DNA of 64,000 nt from an uncultured Acidobacteriota bacterium (lineage in GTDB: Bacteria > Acidobacteriota > Terriglobia > Terriglobales > Acidobacteriaceae), in the NCBI GenBank assembly GCA_903851035.1, contig CAINND010000009.1, positions 23,091 through 87,090 on the forward strand, written 5' to 3'. The notes under the pieces were generated by a model, which searched no databases, was not told the DNA's origin, and worked only from the letters and a program-made list of their open reading frames with translations. A program made the position numbers and the translations under genes. Below, piece by piece: positions 25,275-35,377 of this stretch. Numbering within the stretch: position 1 is the first letter of the stretch; each line of letters begins with the position of its first letter.

Positions 25275-27188
25275 ATGACTAAAGATTCCAAATTTACGAT
25301 TCTCGACGACTTTCCTGCAGTCTCGACCGAGCAGTGGGAGAAGGTCATACAATCCGACCTCAAGGGTGCGGACTACGACAAGAAGCTGCTTTGGCAGAGC
25401 GACGAGAAGATTGTGGTTCGTCCCTATTATCGCGAGGAGAACCTGGACAACCTCGCTTCACAGCTCAACCCGCCTCCGGGCGAATTTCCTTACCTGCGCG
25501 GCAGCCGCGCCAACAACCAATGGGCTGTCTGCCAGGGCATTGACGCCACCTCTCTTGCGGAGGCCAACACACAAGCCAGGGATGCTCTGGCGCGCGGCGC
25601 CGATGCCGTCAGCTTCCACATCACGCGCACTGGCAACCGCGCTGCCGGGCCGCTGCCACAGTCGGCGGCCGACGTTGCCACCCTGCTGGCGGAGATCACC
25701 GCTCCGGTCAGCTTCAAAGCCGCAGACCTTGCCGGCGCCGTGCTGCCTCTGCTGCTGGAAGCCGTTGCGGCGGGCAAGGTAAAGGCCAGCGCCATCATTG
25801 TTGACTACGATCCGCTTGACGATCTGCTGCTGACCGGCAGCTCCGACAAGAGCGGCGATGAGATTTTCTCCGCCGTGGCCGAGGCCGTAAAATCTGCAAG
25901 CAAGACGCCGGGATTCCGCTGCGTGGGCTTGCGCGGCTGGCAGATTCCCGAAGCCGGAGGCACGGCGGTGGAAGAGCTGGGCGCGGCCATCGCCGCCGGA
26001 GCCGAGTATCTTGCGGCACTCACCGCGCGCGGCGTGAACGTGGATGCCGCGGCGCAGGCAATGTACTTCGACCTGGCTACGGGCACCAACTACTTTTTTG
26101 AGGTTGCAAAGCTGCGCGCGCTGCGCTTGCTGTGGGCACAGGTGGTAGAGCAGTTTGCCCCCGCCAGCAAGAACAGCGCCAAGGCCTTCATCGTGGCCAC
26201 CACCGCGCGTTGGGACACCACGGTTTACGACCAGCACATCAACCTGCTGCGCGGTACCACCAAGACGATGTCGGCGGCCCTGGGCGGAGCCGATGTCATT
26301 GAGGTGCTGCCCTTCGACGCGGCCTCGCGGCCCTCCGATGAGTTCAGCCGCCACCTGGCACGCAATACCCAGATCGTGCTCAAGAAGGAGTCGTACTTCG
26401 ATCGCGTCGTCGATCCCGGCGCCGGCTCTTACTACCTGGAGTCACTGACCGATGCGCTGGCCCGCGATGCCTGGAGCTTCTTCCAGAAGATCGAAGAGCA
26501 GGGCGGATACCTGAAGGCCATCGAATCGGGCTTCGTGCAGAGCGAGGTCAACGCCTCACGCGCCAAAAAGGATAAGGGCATCGCCCTGCGCAGCCGCGCC
26601 ATCCTCGGCACCAACCAGTTCCCCAACGGCAAGGAGCAAGCGCTCGCGCAGCTGGCGACCCCTGAGACAGTTGCGGTAAAGTCCGCGACCGGCAAAGTGG
26701 TGCTCTCCGTGACGCCGCTCGTCCCTTATCGCGGTGCTGAAGGCTATGAGCGCTTGCGGCTGGCCACTGAGCGCCACGCCGCCAGCGGCAAGCCCGCTCC
26801 GCGCTTTTTGCTGCTGGAGTTCGGCGACCTGAAGATGCGCAAGGCGCGCGTCGGCTTCAGCCTGAACTTCATCGCCTGCGGAGGCTTCGAGATCATCACC
26901 AAGTCGAGCGATGCCACCGCCGATGCAGCAGCGAAGATTATCGCCGATTCCAAGGCCGATGTAGTCGTCCTCTGCAGCTCCGACGACGAGTACCTGCCGC
27001 TGGCGCGGCCGCTGATTGAGAAGCTGGGCGGCAAGGTTCCGGTGATTGTCGCCGGCAGCCCGGCCTCCACTGACGAACTGAAGGCGGCGGGCGTTGCGGA
27101 CTTCATCCATGTGCGCAGCAACGCCCTGGAGTTTATCGCCCACTGGCAACAGCGGTTGGGCTTCTCCCATGCGGAGGTGAACCAGTAA
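25275..27188 (+). CDS. mutA: Methylmalonyl-CoA mutase, small subunit
   Basis: A 637-residue non-catalytic partner of MutB. It has the (beta/alpha)8 barrel region (for example [20 protein letters not shown]) and a C-terminal flavodoxin-like domain that lacks the DxHxxG cobalamin motif, as expected for the small subunit. The frame is open from 25068 but the ATG at 25275 gives the usual start [20 protein letters not shown]. Its stop codon shares a base with the mutB start (TAATG), so the two are translationally coupled. The complex converts methylmalonyl-CoA to succinyl-CoA. Confidence 0.93.
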   Translation: MTKDSKFTILDDFPAVSTEQWEKVIQSDLKGADYDKKLLWQSDEKIVVRPYYREENLDNLASQLNPPPGEFPYLRGSRANNQWAVCQGIDATSLAEANTQARDALARGADAVSFHITRTGNRAAGPLPQSAADVATLLAEITAPVSFKAADLAGAVLPLLLEAVAAGKVKASAIIVDYDPLDDLLLTGSSDKSGDEIFSAVAEAVKSASKTPGFRCVGLRGWQIPEAGGTAVEELGAAIAAGAEYLAALTARGVNVDAAAQAMYFDLATGTNYFFEVAKLRALRLLWAQVVEQFAPASKNSAKAFIVATTARWDTTVYDQHINLLRGTTKTMSAALGGADVIEVLPFDAASRPSDEFSRHLARNTQIVLKKESYFDRVVDPGAGSYYLESLTDALARDAWSFFQKIEEQGGYLKAIESGFVQSEVNASRAKKDKGIALRSRAILGTNQFPNGKEQALAQLATPETVAVKSATGKVVLSVTPLVPYRGAEGYERLRLATERHAASGKPAPRFLLLEFGDLKMRKARVGFSLNFIACGGFEIITKSSDATADAAAKIIADSKADVVVLCSSDDEYLPLARPLIEKLGGKVPVIVAGSPASTDELKAAGVADFIHVRSNALEFIAHWQQRLGFSHAEVNQ

Positions 27189-29353
27189 TGAAACGTCCAG
27201 ACTTTTCTAAAGTAGATTATCGCTCCGCGTTAAACACCACCTCGGCACCCACTACGGCGCATGCCGCCGAAAGTTGGATGACCCCCGAGCACATCGAGGT
27301 TCCCTCCTACCTGAACCGCTCGGCGCTCTCTGGCTACGAGCACCTGAACTACGCTGCCGGCATTCCTCCCTACCTGCGCGGGCCGTACTCCACCATGTAC
27401 AGCCAGCGCCCGTGGACGGTGCGCCAGTATGCAGGCTTCTCCACGGCCGAGGAGTCGAACGCCTTTTACCGCCGCAACCTGGCCGCCGGGCAGAAGGGCC
27501 TCTCCGTGGCCTTCGACCTGGCGACGCATCGCGGCTACGACTCCGACCACGAGCGCGTCACCGGCGACGTGGGCAAGGCGGGTGTGGCCATCGATTCCAT
27601 TCTGGACATGAAGGTGCTTTTCGACCAGATTCCGCTCGACCAGATGTCGGTTTCCATGACGATGAATGGCGCCGTGCTGCCCATCCTCGCCTTCTACATC
27701 GTCGCCGCCGAGGAGCAGGGTGTTCCTCCACAAAAGCTGAACGGCACCATTCAGAATGACATTCTGAAAGAGTTCATGGTGCGCAACACTTACATCTATC
27801 CGCCCACGCCCAGCATGCGCATCATCGGCGACATCTTCCGCTTCTGCTCGGAGAACATGCCGAAGTTCAACTGCATCAGCGTCAGCGGCTATCACATTCA
27901 GGAGGCCGGAGCCACGGCAGACATCGAGCTGGCCTACACCCTGGCCGATGGCGTCGAGTACCTGCGCACCGGCGTCAAGGAAGGCCTGAGCGTGGACGAC
28001 TTCGCGCCGCGCATCAGCTTCTTCTGGGATATCGGCATGAACCACTTCATGGAGATTGCCAAGCTGCGCGCCGGACGCCTGCTGTGGGCCAAGCTGGTCA
28101 AGCAGTTCAACCCGAAGAGCCTGAAGTCGCTGGCCCTGCGCACGCACTCGCAGACCTCCGGCTGGAGCCTGACCGCGCAGGATCCCTTCAACAACGTCAC
28201 CCGCACTTGTATCGAGGCCATGGCTGCAGCCCTGGGTCACACCCAGTCGCTGCACACTAACGCCCTCGACGAGGCCATTGCGCTGCCTACGGATTTTTCC
28301 GCCCGCATCGCGCGCAACACCCAGATCTACCTGCAGCAGGAGACCGACATCTGCCGCGTGGTCGATCCCTGGGCCGGCTCCTACTACGTCGAGTACCTGA
28401 CCAAGAGCCTCGCCGACCGCGCCTGGAGCCTGATTCAAGAAGTGGAAGCTCTCGGCGGCATGACCAAGGCCATTGAGACCGGCGTGCCCAAGATGCGCAT
28501 TGAAGAAGCAGCGGCGCGCAAGCAGGCGCGCATCGACTCCGGCGTGGAAACCATCGTCGGCATTAACGCCTACAAGCTCGATCACGAGGCTCCGCTCGAC
28601 GTGCTCAACATCGATAACACGGCGGTGCGGGAGTCGCAGATCGCGCGCCTGAAAAAGCTCCGTGCCGAGCGCAACAGCGCCGAGGTCACGCAAGCCCTGG
28701 CGGCGCTCACCAAGTGTGCCGAAAGCGGCGAGGGCAACCTGCTGGCTCTGGCCGTGGACGCCGCACGCAAGCGTGCCTCGCTGGGCGAAATTTCGGACGC
28801 TTTGGAAAAAGTGTACGGACGCTATCAGGCCGTGGTGCGTTCCATCTCCGGCGTTTACTCCGCCGAGAGCCAGAACGATGCCGAGTTCCAGAAGGCCCGC
28901 CAGATGGTGGAAGAGTTCACCAAACTCGAAGGCCGCCGCCCGCGCGTCATGGTCGTCAAGATGGGGCAGGATGGACACGACCGCGGCGCCAAGGTGGTTT
29001 CCACCGGCTTTGCCGACATCGGCTTCGACGTGGACATAGGCCCGCTCTTCCAGACTCCGGCCGAGGCCGCGCGCGCCGCCGTGGAAAACGACGTGCACTT
29101 CCTCGGCGTCAGCAGCCTGGCCGCCGGACACAAGACACTGGTGCCCGCCGTCATCGCGGAGCTAAAGCGTTTGGGACGCGAGGACATCATGGTCTTCGTC
29201 GGCGGCGTCATTCCGCCGCAGGACTACGACTTCCTCTACCAGGCCGGAGCCGTCGGCATCTTCGGCCCTGGCACGGTCATCCCCGTCTGCGCCCAGCAAA
29301 TGCTCAAGGCTCTGATGGATGCAAGCGAAGCAGTGAAGAGTGAGGCGAAGTAG
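27188..29353 (+). CDS. mutB: Methylmalonyl-CoA mutase, large catalytic subunit
   Basis: A 721-residue adenosylcobalamin enzyme. The substrate-binding barrel has [20 protein letters not shown] and the C-terminal cobalamin-binding domain carries [12 protein letters not shown] near residue 592, which supplies the base-off His ligand (DxHxxG). Length is normal. Between mutA (one-base overlap) and the meaB gene (TTG start three bases after the mutB stop), it forms a complete mutase operon for propionyl-CoA or branched amino acid use. Confidence 0.97.
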   Translation: MKRPDFSKVDYRSALNTTSAPTTAHAAESWMTPEHIEVPSYLNRSALSGYEHLNYAAGIPPYLRGPYSTMYSQRPWTVRQYAGFSTAEESNAFYRRNLAAGQKGLSVAFDLATHRGYDSDHERVTGDVGKAGVAIDSILDMKVLFDQIPLDQMSVSMTMNGAVLPILAFYIVAAEEQGVPPQKLNGTIQNDILKEFMVRNTYIYPPTPSMRIIGDIFRFCSENMPKFNCISVSGYHIQEAGATADIELAYTLADGVEYLRTGVKEGLSVDDFAPRISFFWDIGMNHFMEIAKLRAGRLLWAKLVKQFNPKSLKSLALRTHSQTSGWSLTAQDPFNNVTRTCIEAMAAALGHTQSLHTNALDEAIALPTDFSARIARNTQIYLQQETDICRVVDPWAGSYYVEYLTKSLADRAWSLIQEVEALGGMTKAIETGVPKMRIEEAAARKQARIDSGVETIVGINAYKLDHEAPLDVLNIDNTAVRESQIARLKKLRAERNSAEVTQALAALTKCAESGEGNLLALAVDAARKRASLGEISDALEKVYGRYQAVVRSISGVYSAESQNDAEFQKARQMVEEFTKLEGRRPRVMVVKMGQDGHDRGAKVVSTGFADIGFDVDIGPLFQTPAEAARAAVENDVHFLGVSSLAAGHKTLVPAVIAELKRLGREDIMVFVGGVIPPQDYDFLYQAGAVGIFGPGTVIPVCAQQMLKALMDASEAVKSEAK

Positions 29354-29355
29354 GT

Positions 29356-30429
29356 TTGGACGAGGATCAAAAATCCTATCTGTCGGTGACCCCCGGCGTA
29401 ACGCAGCCACCTTCGGTGAAGCCCGCCAAGGCGGCTGCGTTGCGGCGGCGCCTCTCTTTCAACGAGTACGTACAGGGAATCTTCCAGGGCGACCGGATGA
29501 TTCTCGCCAAGGCGATTACGCTGATCGAAAGCACCCGGGCGCAGGATAACGAACTGGCGCAGAAGATCATCCAGGCCTGCCTGCCTAAGGCCGGCAACTC
29601 GCTTCGCATCGGCATTACGGGTGTGCCGGGCGCGGGCAAAAGCACGTTTCTGGAAGCCCTGGGAACCCGGCTCGCGCAGGATGGCATGAAGCTGGCGGTG
29701 CTGGCCGTCGATCCCAGCAGTGGCGTTTCCGGCGGCAGCATTCTGGGCGATAAGACGCGCATGGAAAAGCTCTCTGCCTGCGAGAATGCATTCATCCGGC
29801 CCTCGCCTTCGCGCGGCTCTCTGGGCGGTGTGGCCCGCCGCACCCGTGAGACGATGATTCTCTGTGAGGCCGCCGGCTTCCGCACCATCTTTGTGGAAAC
29901 CGTTGGCGTGGGCCAGAGCGAGACGCTGGTGCACGGCATGATCGACTTCTTCCTGCTGCTGATGATTGCCGGCGCTGGCGACGAGTTGCAGGGCATCAAG
30001 CGCGGCATCATCGAGATGGCCGACATGATGGTCATCAACAAGGCCGAGGGTGATAATCTGCAGCGTGCGCTTTCCGCCCGCCAGGAATACGCCACCGCCC
30101 TGCACATGTTTCCGGCTCGCGCAGATGGATGGATTCCTCCGGTGCTGACCTGCTCGTCGCTCACCGGCGTGGGAATCATGGAGGTCTGGGAGACGGTCAA
30201 GAGCTTTGCGGCGCAGGCGAAGAAAAACGGCAGCTTTGAGGCCAAGCGCCGCCGCCAGCGCGTGCAGTGGCTGACACATACCATCGAAAACGACCTGATG
30301 ATGGAGTTCTGGAACGATCCCCGAATCAAGGAGCAACTGAATTCGCTCCGTGAAGATATTGAGAGCGGAGACCTCTACTCCGGCACCGTGGCGCAAAAGC
30401 TGATCGGTATCTTTCGCAATCGCCAGTAG
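29356..30429 (+). CDS. meaB: Methylmalonyl-CoA mutase-associated GTPase
   Basis: A 357-residue G3E-family GTPase that guards cofactor loading of the mutase and protects it from inactivation. Walker A is GVPGAGKST (residues 89-97), followed by LAVDPSSGVSGGSILGDKTR, a family signature, and NKAEGDN as the guanine-specificity motif. The start is a TTG at 29356, with a GAGG just upstream inside the end of mutB; there is no ATG that would keep the family N-terminus. It completes the mutA-mutB-meaB operon. Confidence 0.95.
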   Translation: MDEDQKSYLSVTPGVTQPPSVKPAKAAALRRRLSFNEYVQGIFQGDRMILAKAITLIESTRAQDNELAQKIIQACLPKAGNSLRIGITGVPGAGKSTFLEALGTRLAQDGMKLAVLAVDPSSGVSGGSILGDKTRMEKLSACENAFIRPSPSRGSLGGVARRTRETMILCEAAGFRTIFVETVGVGQSETLVHGMIDFFLLLMIAGAGDELQGIKRGIIEMADMMVINKAEGDNLQRALSARQEYATALHMFPARADGWIPPVLTCSSLTGVGIMEVWETVKSFAAQAKKNGSFEAKRRRQRVQWLTHTIENDLMMEFWNDPRIKEQLNSLREDIESGDLYSGTVAQKLIGIFRNRQ

Positions 30430-30563
30430 CCGGCTGCTATACAGTCCTTCCACTGCTATTGCCAGCGTAATAAATCCGCATATGGATTGGCGGTTGTGCA
30501 ATGCCCGGCCTGTGGGACAATAAATAAACTGGCTTGGCACCACTGGCCCGAAGGAGTACACCC

Positions 30564-30989
30564 ATGAAAATCAGCGCCCGGAATGCGCTCGCTGGCGTCG
30601 TCACAAAAGTCACAAGGGGAGCCGTCAATGCCGAAGTCGATCTGACATTGCAGGGTGGAGAAACCATCGCTGCGATTGTCACCAATGCAAGCGTGGACTC
30701 GCTCGGCCTGCAAGAAGGCAAGAGCGCCTACGCAATCATCAAGGCCAGCTCCGTAATACTGGCCAAGGGTTTACAGGGCAAGCTGAGTGCGAGGAATGTA
30801 CTGGCAGGCAAGGTCGACACCGTTCAGGATGGCGCGGTGAACTCGGAAGTCACCCTGAAGCTGAGCCACGGAACCAGTCTTGTGGCGGTGATTACCAAGG
30901 CGAGCGTCAAGGAGTTGGGGCTCAAGGCCGGCGACGAAGTCGTGGCCATCGTGAAGGCATCCAGCGTAATCGTCGGGGTTGACCACTAG
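30564..30989 (+). CDS. Molbindin-type molybdate-binding protein with two TOBE/Mop domains
   Basis: A 141-residue protein made of two copies of the about 68-residue Mop domain: MKISARNALAGVVTKVTRGA with AIIKASSVIL, and LSARNVLAGKVDTVQDGAVN with AIVKASSVIV. This matches the ModG-like molybdate storage proteins. A textbook AAGGAG precedes the ATG at 30564. No mod transporter genes are in the window, so whether it stores molybdate or buffers it for a cofactor pathway is inference. Confidence 0.92.
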   Translation: MKISARNALAGVVTKVTRGAVNAEVDLTLQGGETIAAIVTNASVDSLGLQEGKSAYAIIKASSVILAKGLQGKLSARNVLAGKVDTVQDGAVNSEVTLKLSHGTSLVAVITKASVKELGLKAGDEVVAIVKASSVIVGVDH

Positions 30990-31044
30990 ACGCACTTGGC
31001 GAGTGATCTTCTTGCCTGTGCGCTGCGTTAATCGAAAGACTTGC

Positions 31045-31134
31045 TGGCGGAGAGGGAGGGATTCGAACCCCCGGTGGGGTTTCCCCCACGCCGGTTTTCA
31101 AGACCGGAGCCATCAACCACTCGGCCACCTCTCC
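31045..31134 (-). tRNA. tRNA-Ser (anticodon UGA)
   Basis: Read on the minus strand the sequence folds as a class II tRNA: acceptor GGAGAGG pairs with CCTCTCC, the anticodon stem CCGGT/ACCGG encloses CTTGAAA with anticodon TGA, a long variable arm follows (GTGGGG with CCCCAC) and the T arm contains GGTTCGAATCC. The discriminator is G and CCA is encoded (31045-31047). Confidence 0.97.
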
Positions 31135-31211
31135 GCTGCCCTAGTGTACGCGATTCGCCCACAACATTTGTACTCCCCCGCGCCACGGTTTATCCCATGA
31201 ACTGCACAAGG

Positions 31212-31240
31212 AAAGGCCCGCCGTTGAGCGGGCCTTTGTG
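31212..31240. terminator. Hairpin terminator after the HD-GYP gene
   Basis: Perfect ten-base arms (31212-31221 and 31228-31237) that begin with AAA and end with TTT around a six-base loop. It lies 24 bases past the stop of the minus-strand HD-GYP gene and would also work on the plus strand. Confidence 0.65.
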
Positions 31241-31263
31241 GAGCATCGTTATACCGCGCGGGC

Positions 31264-32223
31264 TTACACAACCACGTCGGGAATCTCCATCTGCTGTTTG
31301 CGGAAGGCGCTCAGGAAGGCTGCTACCACCTTGGGGTCGAACTCCTTGCCGGCGCCGCGTTCAATGATCTCACGTGCCTCAAAGGTCGTGCTGCCCTTGC
31401 GGTAGGGGCGGTCGCTGGTGATGGCGTCGTAGGCGTCGGCCACGCTCAGGATGCGGGCTTCGAGCGGAATGTCTTCGCCGGCGCGTTCCGTGTAGCCGCT
31501 GCCGTCAAAGCGGTCATGGTGAGAAAGAATGATGGGCAGCACGCGGCGCAGACTGCCGCCCACCGGCTCCAGCATGTTGATGCCGCGGGTCACGTGCGAG
31601 CGCATCTCCTCGGTCTCGGTGGAGTTCAACCGGGCGGCCTTGTAGAGCACTTCGCGGCTGATGTCCAGTTTGCCGATGTCGTGCAGCAGGGCGGCGGCCC
31701 TCACGTCCTCAATGCGCTCGTCGTCAAAGCCCATCTCATGCGCAATGCGCGCGGCATAAATGGAGACGCGATAGGAATGGTTCTGCGTGTAGCTGTCTTT
31801 GCTGATGAAGTGGCGCAGAATCATCAGCACACCGTGATAGGTCTCCCGCAGTTCGCGCACCTTGGCCAGGTTGCGGTCGTACAGCGCGCCCATGGCAAAG
31901 GCCGTAATCATCAACGAGCCGCCCCATACGCTGATGTCGAACCACTTCTGGTGGCTGCCCAGCGTCTGGGCGCTGTGGTCGAACAGGCTGGGATCCAGGA
32001 AGGTAAGCAGCACCACCATCAGCACGCTGGCCAGCGCGGTCAACGTGGCGTGGCGGCGGCCATAGTAGTAGGCGGAAAACAGCGTGGGGAAGGTGTAGAA
32101 GCTCAGCAGTATCCCGCGGTTGGCAATCAAAAAGTTGCACAACGCCGCCACAACGAATAGCGAAAGCACCAGCCATAGTTCCCGGTTCACATCCGAGAAC
32201 TGCTTCATAAGCGTCTTCTTCAA
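31264..32223 (-). CDS. Membrane-bound HD-GYP domain phosphodiesterase
   Basis: A 319-residue protein with about four N-terminal membrane helices (residues 15-115) and a C-terminal HD-GYP domain that would hydrolyse cyclic-di-GMP or a related dinucleotide. The metal motifs are ALLHDIGKLDIS and the HHDRFDGSGY segment, with DAYDAITSDRPYR following. The GYP tripeptide is GYT here, a change seen in active relatives too. No signal-input domain other than the membrane part is evident. It is transcribed away from the cold-shock gene side and stands alone. Confidence 0.9.
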   Translation of the reverse strand: MKKTLMKQFSDVNRELWLVLSLFVVAALCNFLIANRGILLSFYTFPTLFSAYYYGRRHATLTALASVLMVVLLTFLDPSLFDHSAQTLGSHQKWFDISVWGGSLMITAFAMGALYDRNLAKVRELRETYHGVLMILRHFISKDSYTQNHSYRVSIYAARIAHEMGFDDERIEDVRAAALLHDIGKLDISREVLYKAARLNSTETEEMRSHVTRGINMLEPVGGSLRRVLPIILSHHDRFDGSGYTERAGEDIPLEARILSVADAYDAITSDRPYRKGSTTFEAREIIERGAGKEFDPKVVAAFLSAFRKQQMEIPDVVV

Positions 32224-32379
32224 TGGTCACTCCAGCCTGCCGGCCACGGCGTCAACTCCCCGCCAGGGAGGCGCTGCGCGGACATGTTCTGCATGTCCCC
32301 GGCAAAACAGAATCATCGTACGCAAGAATCAGGACAGGGCGCAATAGTACTAATGGTCACCCCCTGGTACCTGCCACAT

Positions 32380-32404
32380 AAAAAGGGCAGCCATTTGGCT
32401 GCCC
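32380..32404 (-). terminator. Terminator of the cold-shock gene
   Basis: Perfect eight-base arms (32385-32392 and 32397-32404) with a four-base loop; on the minus strand they are followed by TTTT. It lies 30 bases past the stop. Confidence 0.85.
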
Positions 32405-32434
32405 TCTCCCGTTCCAGAAATCAACGGCGCTAAA

Positions 32435-32635
32435 CTACACAGGTTGAACGTTCTCCGCCTGCCAGCCCTTGGGTCCCTTGACGACATTGAACTGTACAGC
32501 CTGGCCCTCCTTCAGGCTGCGGAAGCCCGAAGACTGAATGGCCGAGAAATGAACGAAGACGTCTTCGCCATTCTGGCGGCTGATAAAACCAAATCCCTTG
32601 GCGTCATTGAACCACTTAACGATTCCTTGTTCCAT
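32435..32635 (-). CDS. Cold-shock protein (CspA family)
   Basis: A 66-residue single cold-shock domain that binds single-stranded nucleic acid and melts RNA structure. RNP1 is KGFGFI and RNP2 is VFVHF; the start [17 protein letters not shown] is standard. GAAGGA lies upstream of the ATG at 32635. It has its own terminator and a long upstream region shared with the divergent hemerythrin gene, as is common for cold-shock genes. Confidence 0.96.
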   Translation of the reverse strand: MEQGIVKWFNDAKGFGFISRQNGEDVFVHFSAIQSSGFRSLKEGQAVQFNVVKGPKGWQAENVQPV

Positions 32636-32940
32636 GATGTTACATGTTCCTTCGCGAATTGAAATCGAGCTGAGTGAATCGGAGGGAGTTCGTCTGCAGA
32701 TTCGTATTCCGGAGCAGCGCCTTGTTGTTCGCTCTCAGGGCGCATCTACCACTTGCGTCCATCCAAATCATAAAGCGGAAACAGTCTACCATCGTTTTTT
32801 CCACAATACGAGAAAACAAATTTGTAATTTATTTGCATCTCATTGATATACAAGGAAATAAAATTGTAGTGACGGCCTCCGCAGCACGATTGTGATGATT
32901 GTCCTCGACTTTTTTCCGCCCTCCGGGCCACAGTGTTGCC
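32636..32940. other. 305-base region between cold-shock and hemerythrin genes
   Basis: Divergent upstream region, clearly richer in A and T in its centre (about 32790-32880) than its neighbours. It should hold both promoters and the cold-shock 5' leader. I see no gene and no clear palindrome in it. Confidence 0.4.
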
Positions 32941-33516
32941 ATGCGCTTCAGCCGGATTGACCTGAACCCGGGCAGCGGCGAACCTGCGGCCAACAGCCCG
33001 CAGGAGCTGCTGCTGGGCTGCCACGCGCGCATCCGGCACTACATTCAACTGGGACGCACCCTGGCCAGCGCCCGCGGCGTCTCCGAAGCGGAAGTGGCCG
33101 ATGCCGCCGCCGCCATCTTCCGCTACTTCAGCCTGGCCCTGCCCATGCATGAAGGTGATGAAAACGAAACACTTTACCCGCGCATCTGCGCCTCGCAGCC
33201 CGAAGGCAGCCTGGTGCTGGAGGCGGCGGAAACCATGGTCGAGCAGCATCGCGCCATCAACGAACTGACCGCCGAACTGCTCGCCCTGTGCGCCACGCTC
33301 GACCGCACGCCCAACCGCCTGGCGCAACTGGCTCCCAACCTCGATCACGTCACCCGCGCCATGGAGCAGGTCTTTGGCGCGCACCTCCACCTGGAGGAGA
33401 CGGTCATCTTTCCCGCCCTCGCCGATCTCTTCCCGCCGGAGGTCATCACCGAGATGCTGAATGAGATGAACGACCGCCGCCGCCCACCGCGCAGCGGACT
33501 CCACCTGGTGCAGTAG
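32941..33516 (+). CDS. Hemerythrin-like domain protein
   Basis: A 191-residue helical protein with the spaced His/Glu ligands of a di-iron hemerythrin: His28 in LLGCHARI, His70 and Glu74 in MHEGDENE, His103 in VEQHRAI and the HLHLEE segment near residue 147. Such proteins bind oxygen or nitric oxide or guard against oxidative stress. The ATG at 32941 keeps the first helix; the frame extends upstream to 32899 without support. Function beyond the domain is not clear. Confidence 0.8.
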   Translation: MRFSRIDLNPGSGEPAANSPQELLLGCHARIRHYIQLGRTLASARGVSEAEVADAAAAIFRYFSLALPMHEGDENETLYPRICASQPEGSLVLEAAETMVEQHRAINELTAELLALCATLDRTPNRLAQLAPNLDHVTRAMEQVFGAHLHLEETVIFPALADLFPPEVITEMLNEMNDRRRPPRSGLHLVQ

Positions 33517-33577
33517 CGCTTCTGAGAGCTTTCATCTTTAGGATGTTTGATTGAGGCAAGGTGTAGGGTTGAATCAA

Positions 33578-34024
33578 ATGCATAAATACATGGGACACAA
33601 GCTGGCGCAAGTTGCAACGTGTCTATTGTGCGCCGTATTTGCGTGGAATTACGAACACATTGTTGCACCACTGGAAGGCACAGAGTTCGGTGGCGGATGG
33701 CTCACGGGCCCACTGTTACATCTTTATGATCTTGGCGCTCTCCTGTTCTTTCTGACGTTGTTTCTAGTGTTTTTCTTCCCGAGAGCTACGGCCGTAATTG
33801 CCATTTTGGCTTCTCTGGCCTGTCTGCCGCTCTATCTCTATTTCACGGCCCCTGGTCCCTATCGCAAAATTTTTTATTGGTGTGAATTTAAGAGTCCACT
33901 TATAGCAAATTTCAGATGGAATGCACCGGCAGTTGAGGGAATCCTTATTCTCGTGCTCTCCTCGTATGTAGCCGTGTGCAGCCTCCTTGTTTCAAAGCAG
34001 AGAAAGTCCAAGAGCCCCGTATAG
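33578..34024 (+). CDS. Small membrane protein of unknown function, lower GC than neighbours
   Basis: About 148 residues with three to four membrane segments (for example LAQVATCLLCAVFAW, LGALLFFLTLFLVFFFP, AVIAILASLACLPLYLYF). Base composition is visibly more A/T rich than the surrounding genes. The start ATG at 33578 is chosen over TTG at 33551 because a weak GTAGGG precedes it. I do not recognise a family. A core copy of the dispersed palindromic element lies just after its stop, which fits recent acquisition. Confidence 0.65.
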   Translation: MHKYMGHKLAQVATCLLCAVFAWNYEHIVAPLEGTEFGGGWLTGPLLHLYDLGALLFFLTLFLVFFFPRATAVIAILASLACLPLYLYFTAPGPYRKIFYWCEFKSPLIANFRWNAPAVEGILILVLSSYVAVCSLLVSKQRKSKSPV

Positions 34025-34038
34025 CTGACACGCCGGCC

Positions 34039-34077
34039 GGTGCCCCATCTCTGGCCCGACTTTGGCCAGACGGGGGA
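34039..34077. repeat. Core copy F of the dispersed palindromic element
   Basis: Only the central hairpin is kept: GTGCCCCATCTCTGGCC, a short loop and GGCCAGACG. It lies between the convergent ends of the small membrane protein gene and a permease gene. Compare the full copies at 43225 and 43973. Confidence 0.7.
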
Positions 34078-34084
34078 CGAACTC

Positions 34085-35362
34085 TTACTCGTAGCGCAGC
34101 GCCTCCACCGGGTCGAGCTTGGCGGCCTTTGCTGCCGGATAAATTCCGAAGAACAATCCCACGCTCATTGCCGCCGCCACGCTGACGGGAATCACCCATC
34201 CCGGCACGGCCATCGGCCAACTTGGCAGCACAATGTTCAGCAGCGCAATCAGTCCCAGACAAAACAACACGGCGGCCACTCCGGCCGAGCCGGTCAGCAC
34301 CATCGCCTCTACAAGGAATTGCCGCACCACGTCCTTGCTGCGCGCGCCGATGGCCTTGCGGACTCCAATCTCGTGGGTGCGCTCGGTCACACTCATCAGC
34401 ATGATGTTCATCACGCCGACGCCGCCCACCAGCATTCCCACCGAGGCCACGGCGATGGTCAGCAGCGCGATGCTGCCAATGATGCTGCGGAACTGGTTGC
34501 TGATGGCCTCACCCGAGCTGATGCCGAAGCTGTCCGGCTTGTTGAAGCCGTCGCCGCGCCGGCGCCGCAGGATGCCTGTGATCTCATCCTGTGCCGCTGC
34601 TTTTTTGCCGGGCAGGGCGCGCGCGGTCAAAAAGTTTTCGCGGTCCTGCGGACGGTGCTTGCGGTAGGTAAGGTAGGGCACAAAGAACTGCTTGTCGCTG
34701 TTACTGTCGCGCAAAAACACGCCTTTGCTCTTGGCCATCACGCCCACAATTCGGAAGCTCATGCCGTTGAGCTGAATCTCCTTGTCCAGCGAGTCGTGCG
34801 CGGGAAACAGCGTATCGGCCAGGTCGTGTCCAATGACGACGACGTCGAGTTTGTGTTCGTTCTCCGCCTCGCTGAAGAAGCGGCCCTGCTCCACCGTGGC
34901 GTTCTGCACGTTCTGGTAGCTGGGGGTGACGCCTTCAAAGTTCACGGCCGTCACCTCTTTTCCCTTGTAGCGCGCCACCGGTGTAAACACCTCTTTCGTG
35001 CCCTCGGGATGCCAGCTATCGAGTTCGACGCATACGTCCCTCACCGAGGGAGCGTCGTCGCGAATGGCCTCGGCGTCTTCGTACTTAAGTGGCTTGCGCA
35101 GCCGCCACTCCTGCGGCAGGCGCCCAATGTGGATGCCGGGCTCGAATTTGAAGATCAGCAGCGTGTCGGTGCCGAACTGCTCAAGCTGTGCGCGCAGGTC
35201 CTTGTCCACGCCGTACATGATGCTGAAGACCATCACCAGCACCACCACGGCGATGAAGACGCCGAGTACTGTCAGGGCCGAGCGGACTTTGTTGGCCAGC
35301 AGCGTCTCCCAGGCCATGCGCGCGCTTTCCCAGAAGGAGAAGCTCTGTCTTTTGTTTGCCAT
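34085..35362 (-). CDS. ABC transporter permease, MacB/FtsX type
   Basis: A 425-residue inner-membrane protein with the MacB layout: one N-terminal membrane helix (SALTVLGVFIAVVVLVMVFS), a large periplasmic domain (residues about 50-290) and three C-terminal helices. Typical motifs are GVGVMNIMLMSVTERTHEIG, RKAIGARSKDV and the terminal DPVEALRYE. GGAGGAG precedes the ATG at 35362. The second permease gene ends 15 bases upstream, so both are one operon. No ATPase gene is adjacent. Confidence 0.92.
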   Translation of the reverse strand: MANKRQSFSFWESARMAWETLLANKVRSALTVLGVFIAVVVLVMVFSIMYGVDKDLRAQLEQFGTDTLLIFKFEPGIHIGRLPQEWRLRKPLKYEDAEAIRDDAPSVRDVCVELDSWHPEGTKEVFTPVARYKGKEVTAVNFEGVTPSYQNVQNATVEQGRFFSEAENEHKLDVVVIGHDLADTLFPAHDSLDKEIQLNGMSFRIVGVMAKSKGVFLRDSNSDKQFFVPYLTYRKHRPQDRENFLTARALPGKKAAAQDEITGILRRRRGDGFNKPDSFGISSGEAISNQFRSIIGSIALLTIAVASVGMLVGGVGVMNIMLMSVTERTHEIGVRKAIGARSKDVVRQFLVEAMVLTGSAGVAAVLFCLGLIALLNIVLPSWPMAVPGWVIPVSVAAAMSVGLFFGIYPAAKAAKLDPVEALRYE

Positions 35363-35377
35363 CGTCGTCTCCTCCTT

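Noticed and set aside
27230..29131. Antisense open frame of 633 codons across mutB
   Set aside because: Shadow of mutB caused by high GC at third positions; no recognisable protein.
31045..31134. tRNA-Ser as an integration site for a mobile island
   Set aside because: No integrase gene and no repeat of the tRNA 3' end was noticed nearby.
31041..31367. Open frames across the tRNA-Ser gene
   Set aside because: They overlap a well-folded tRNA and show no protein family.
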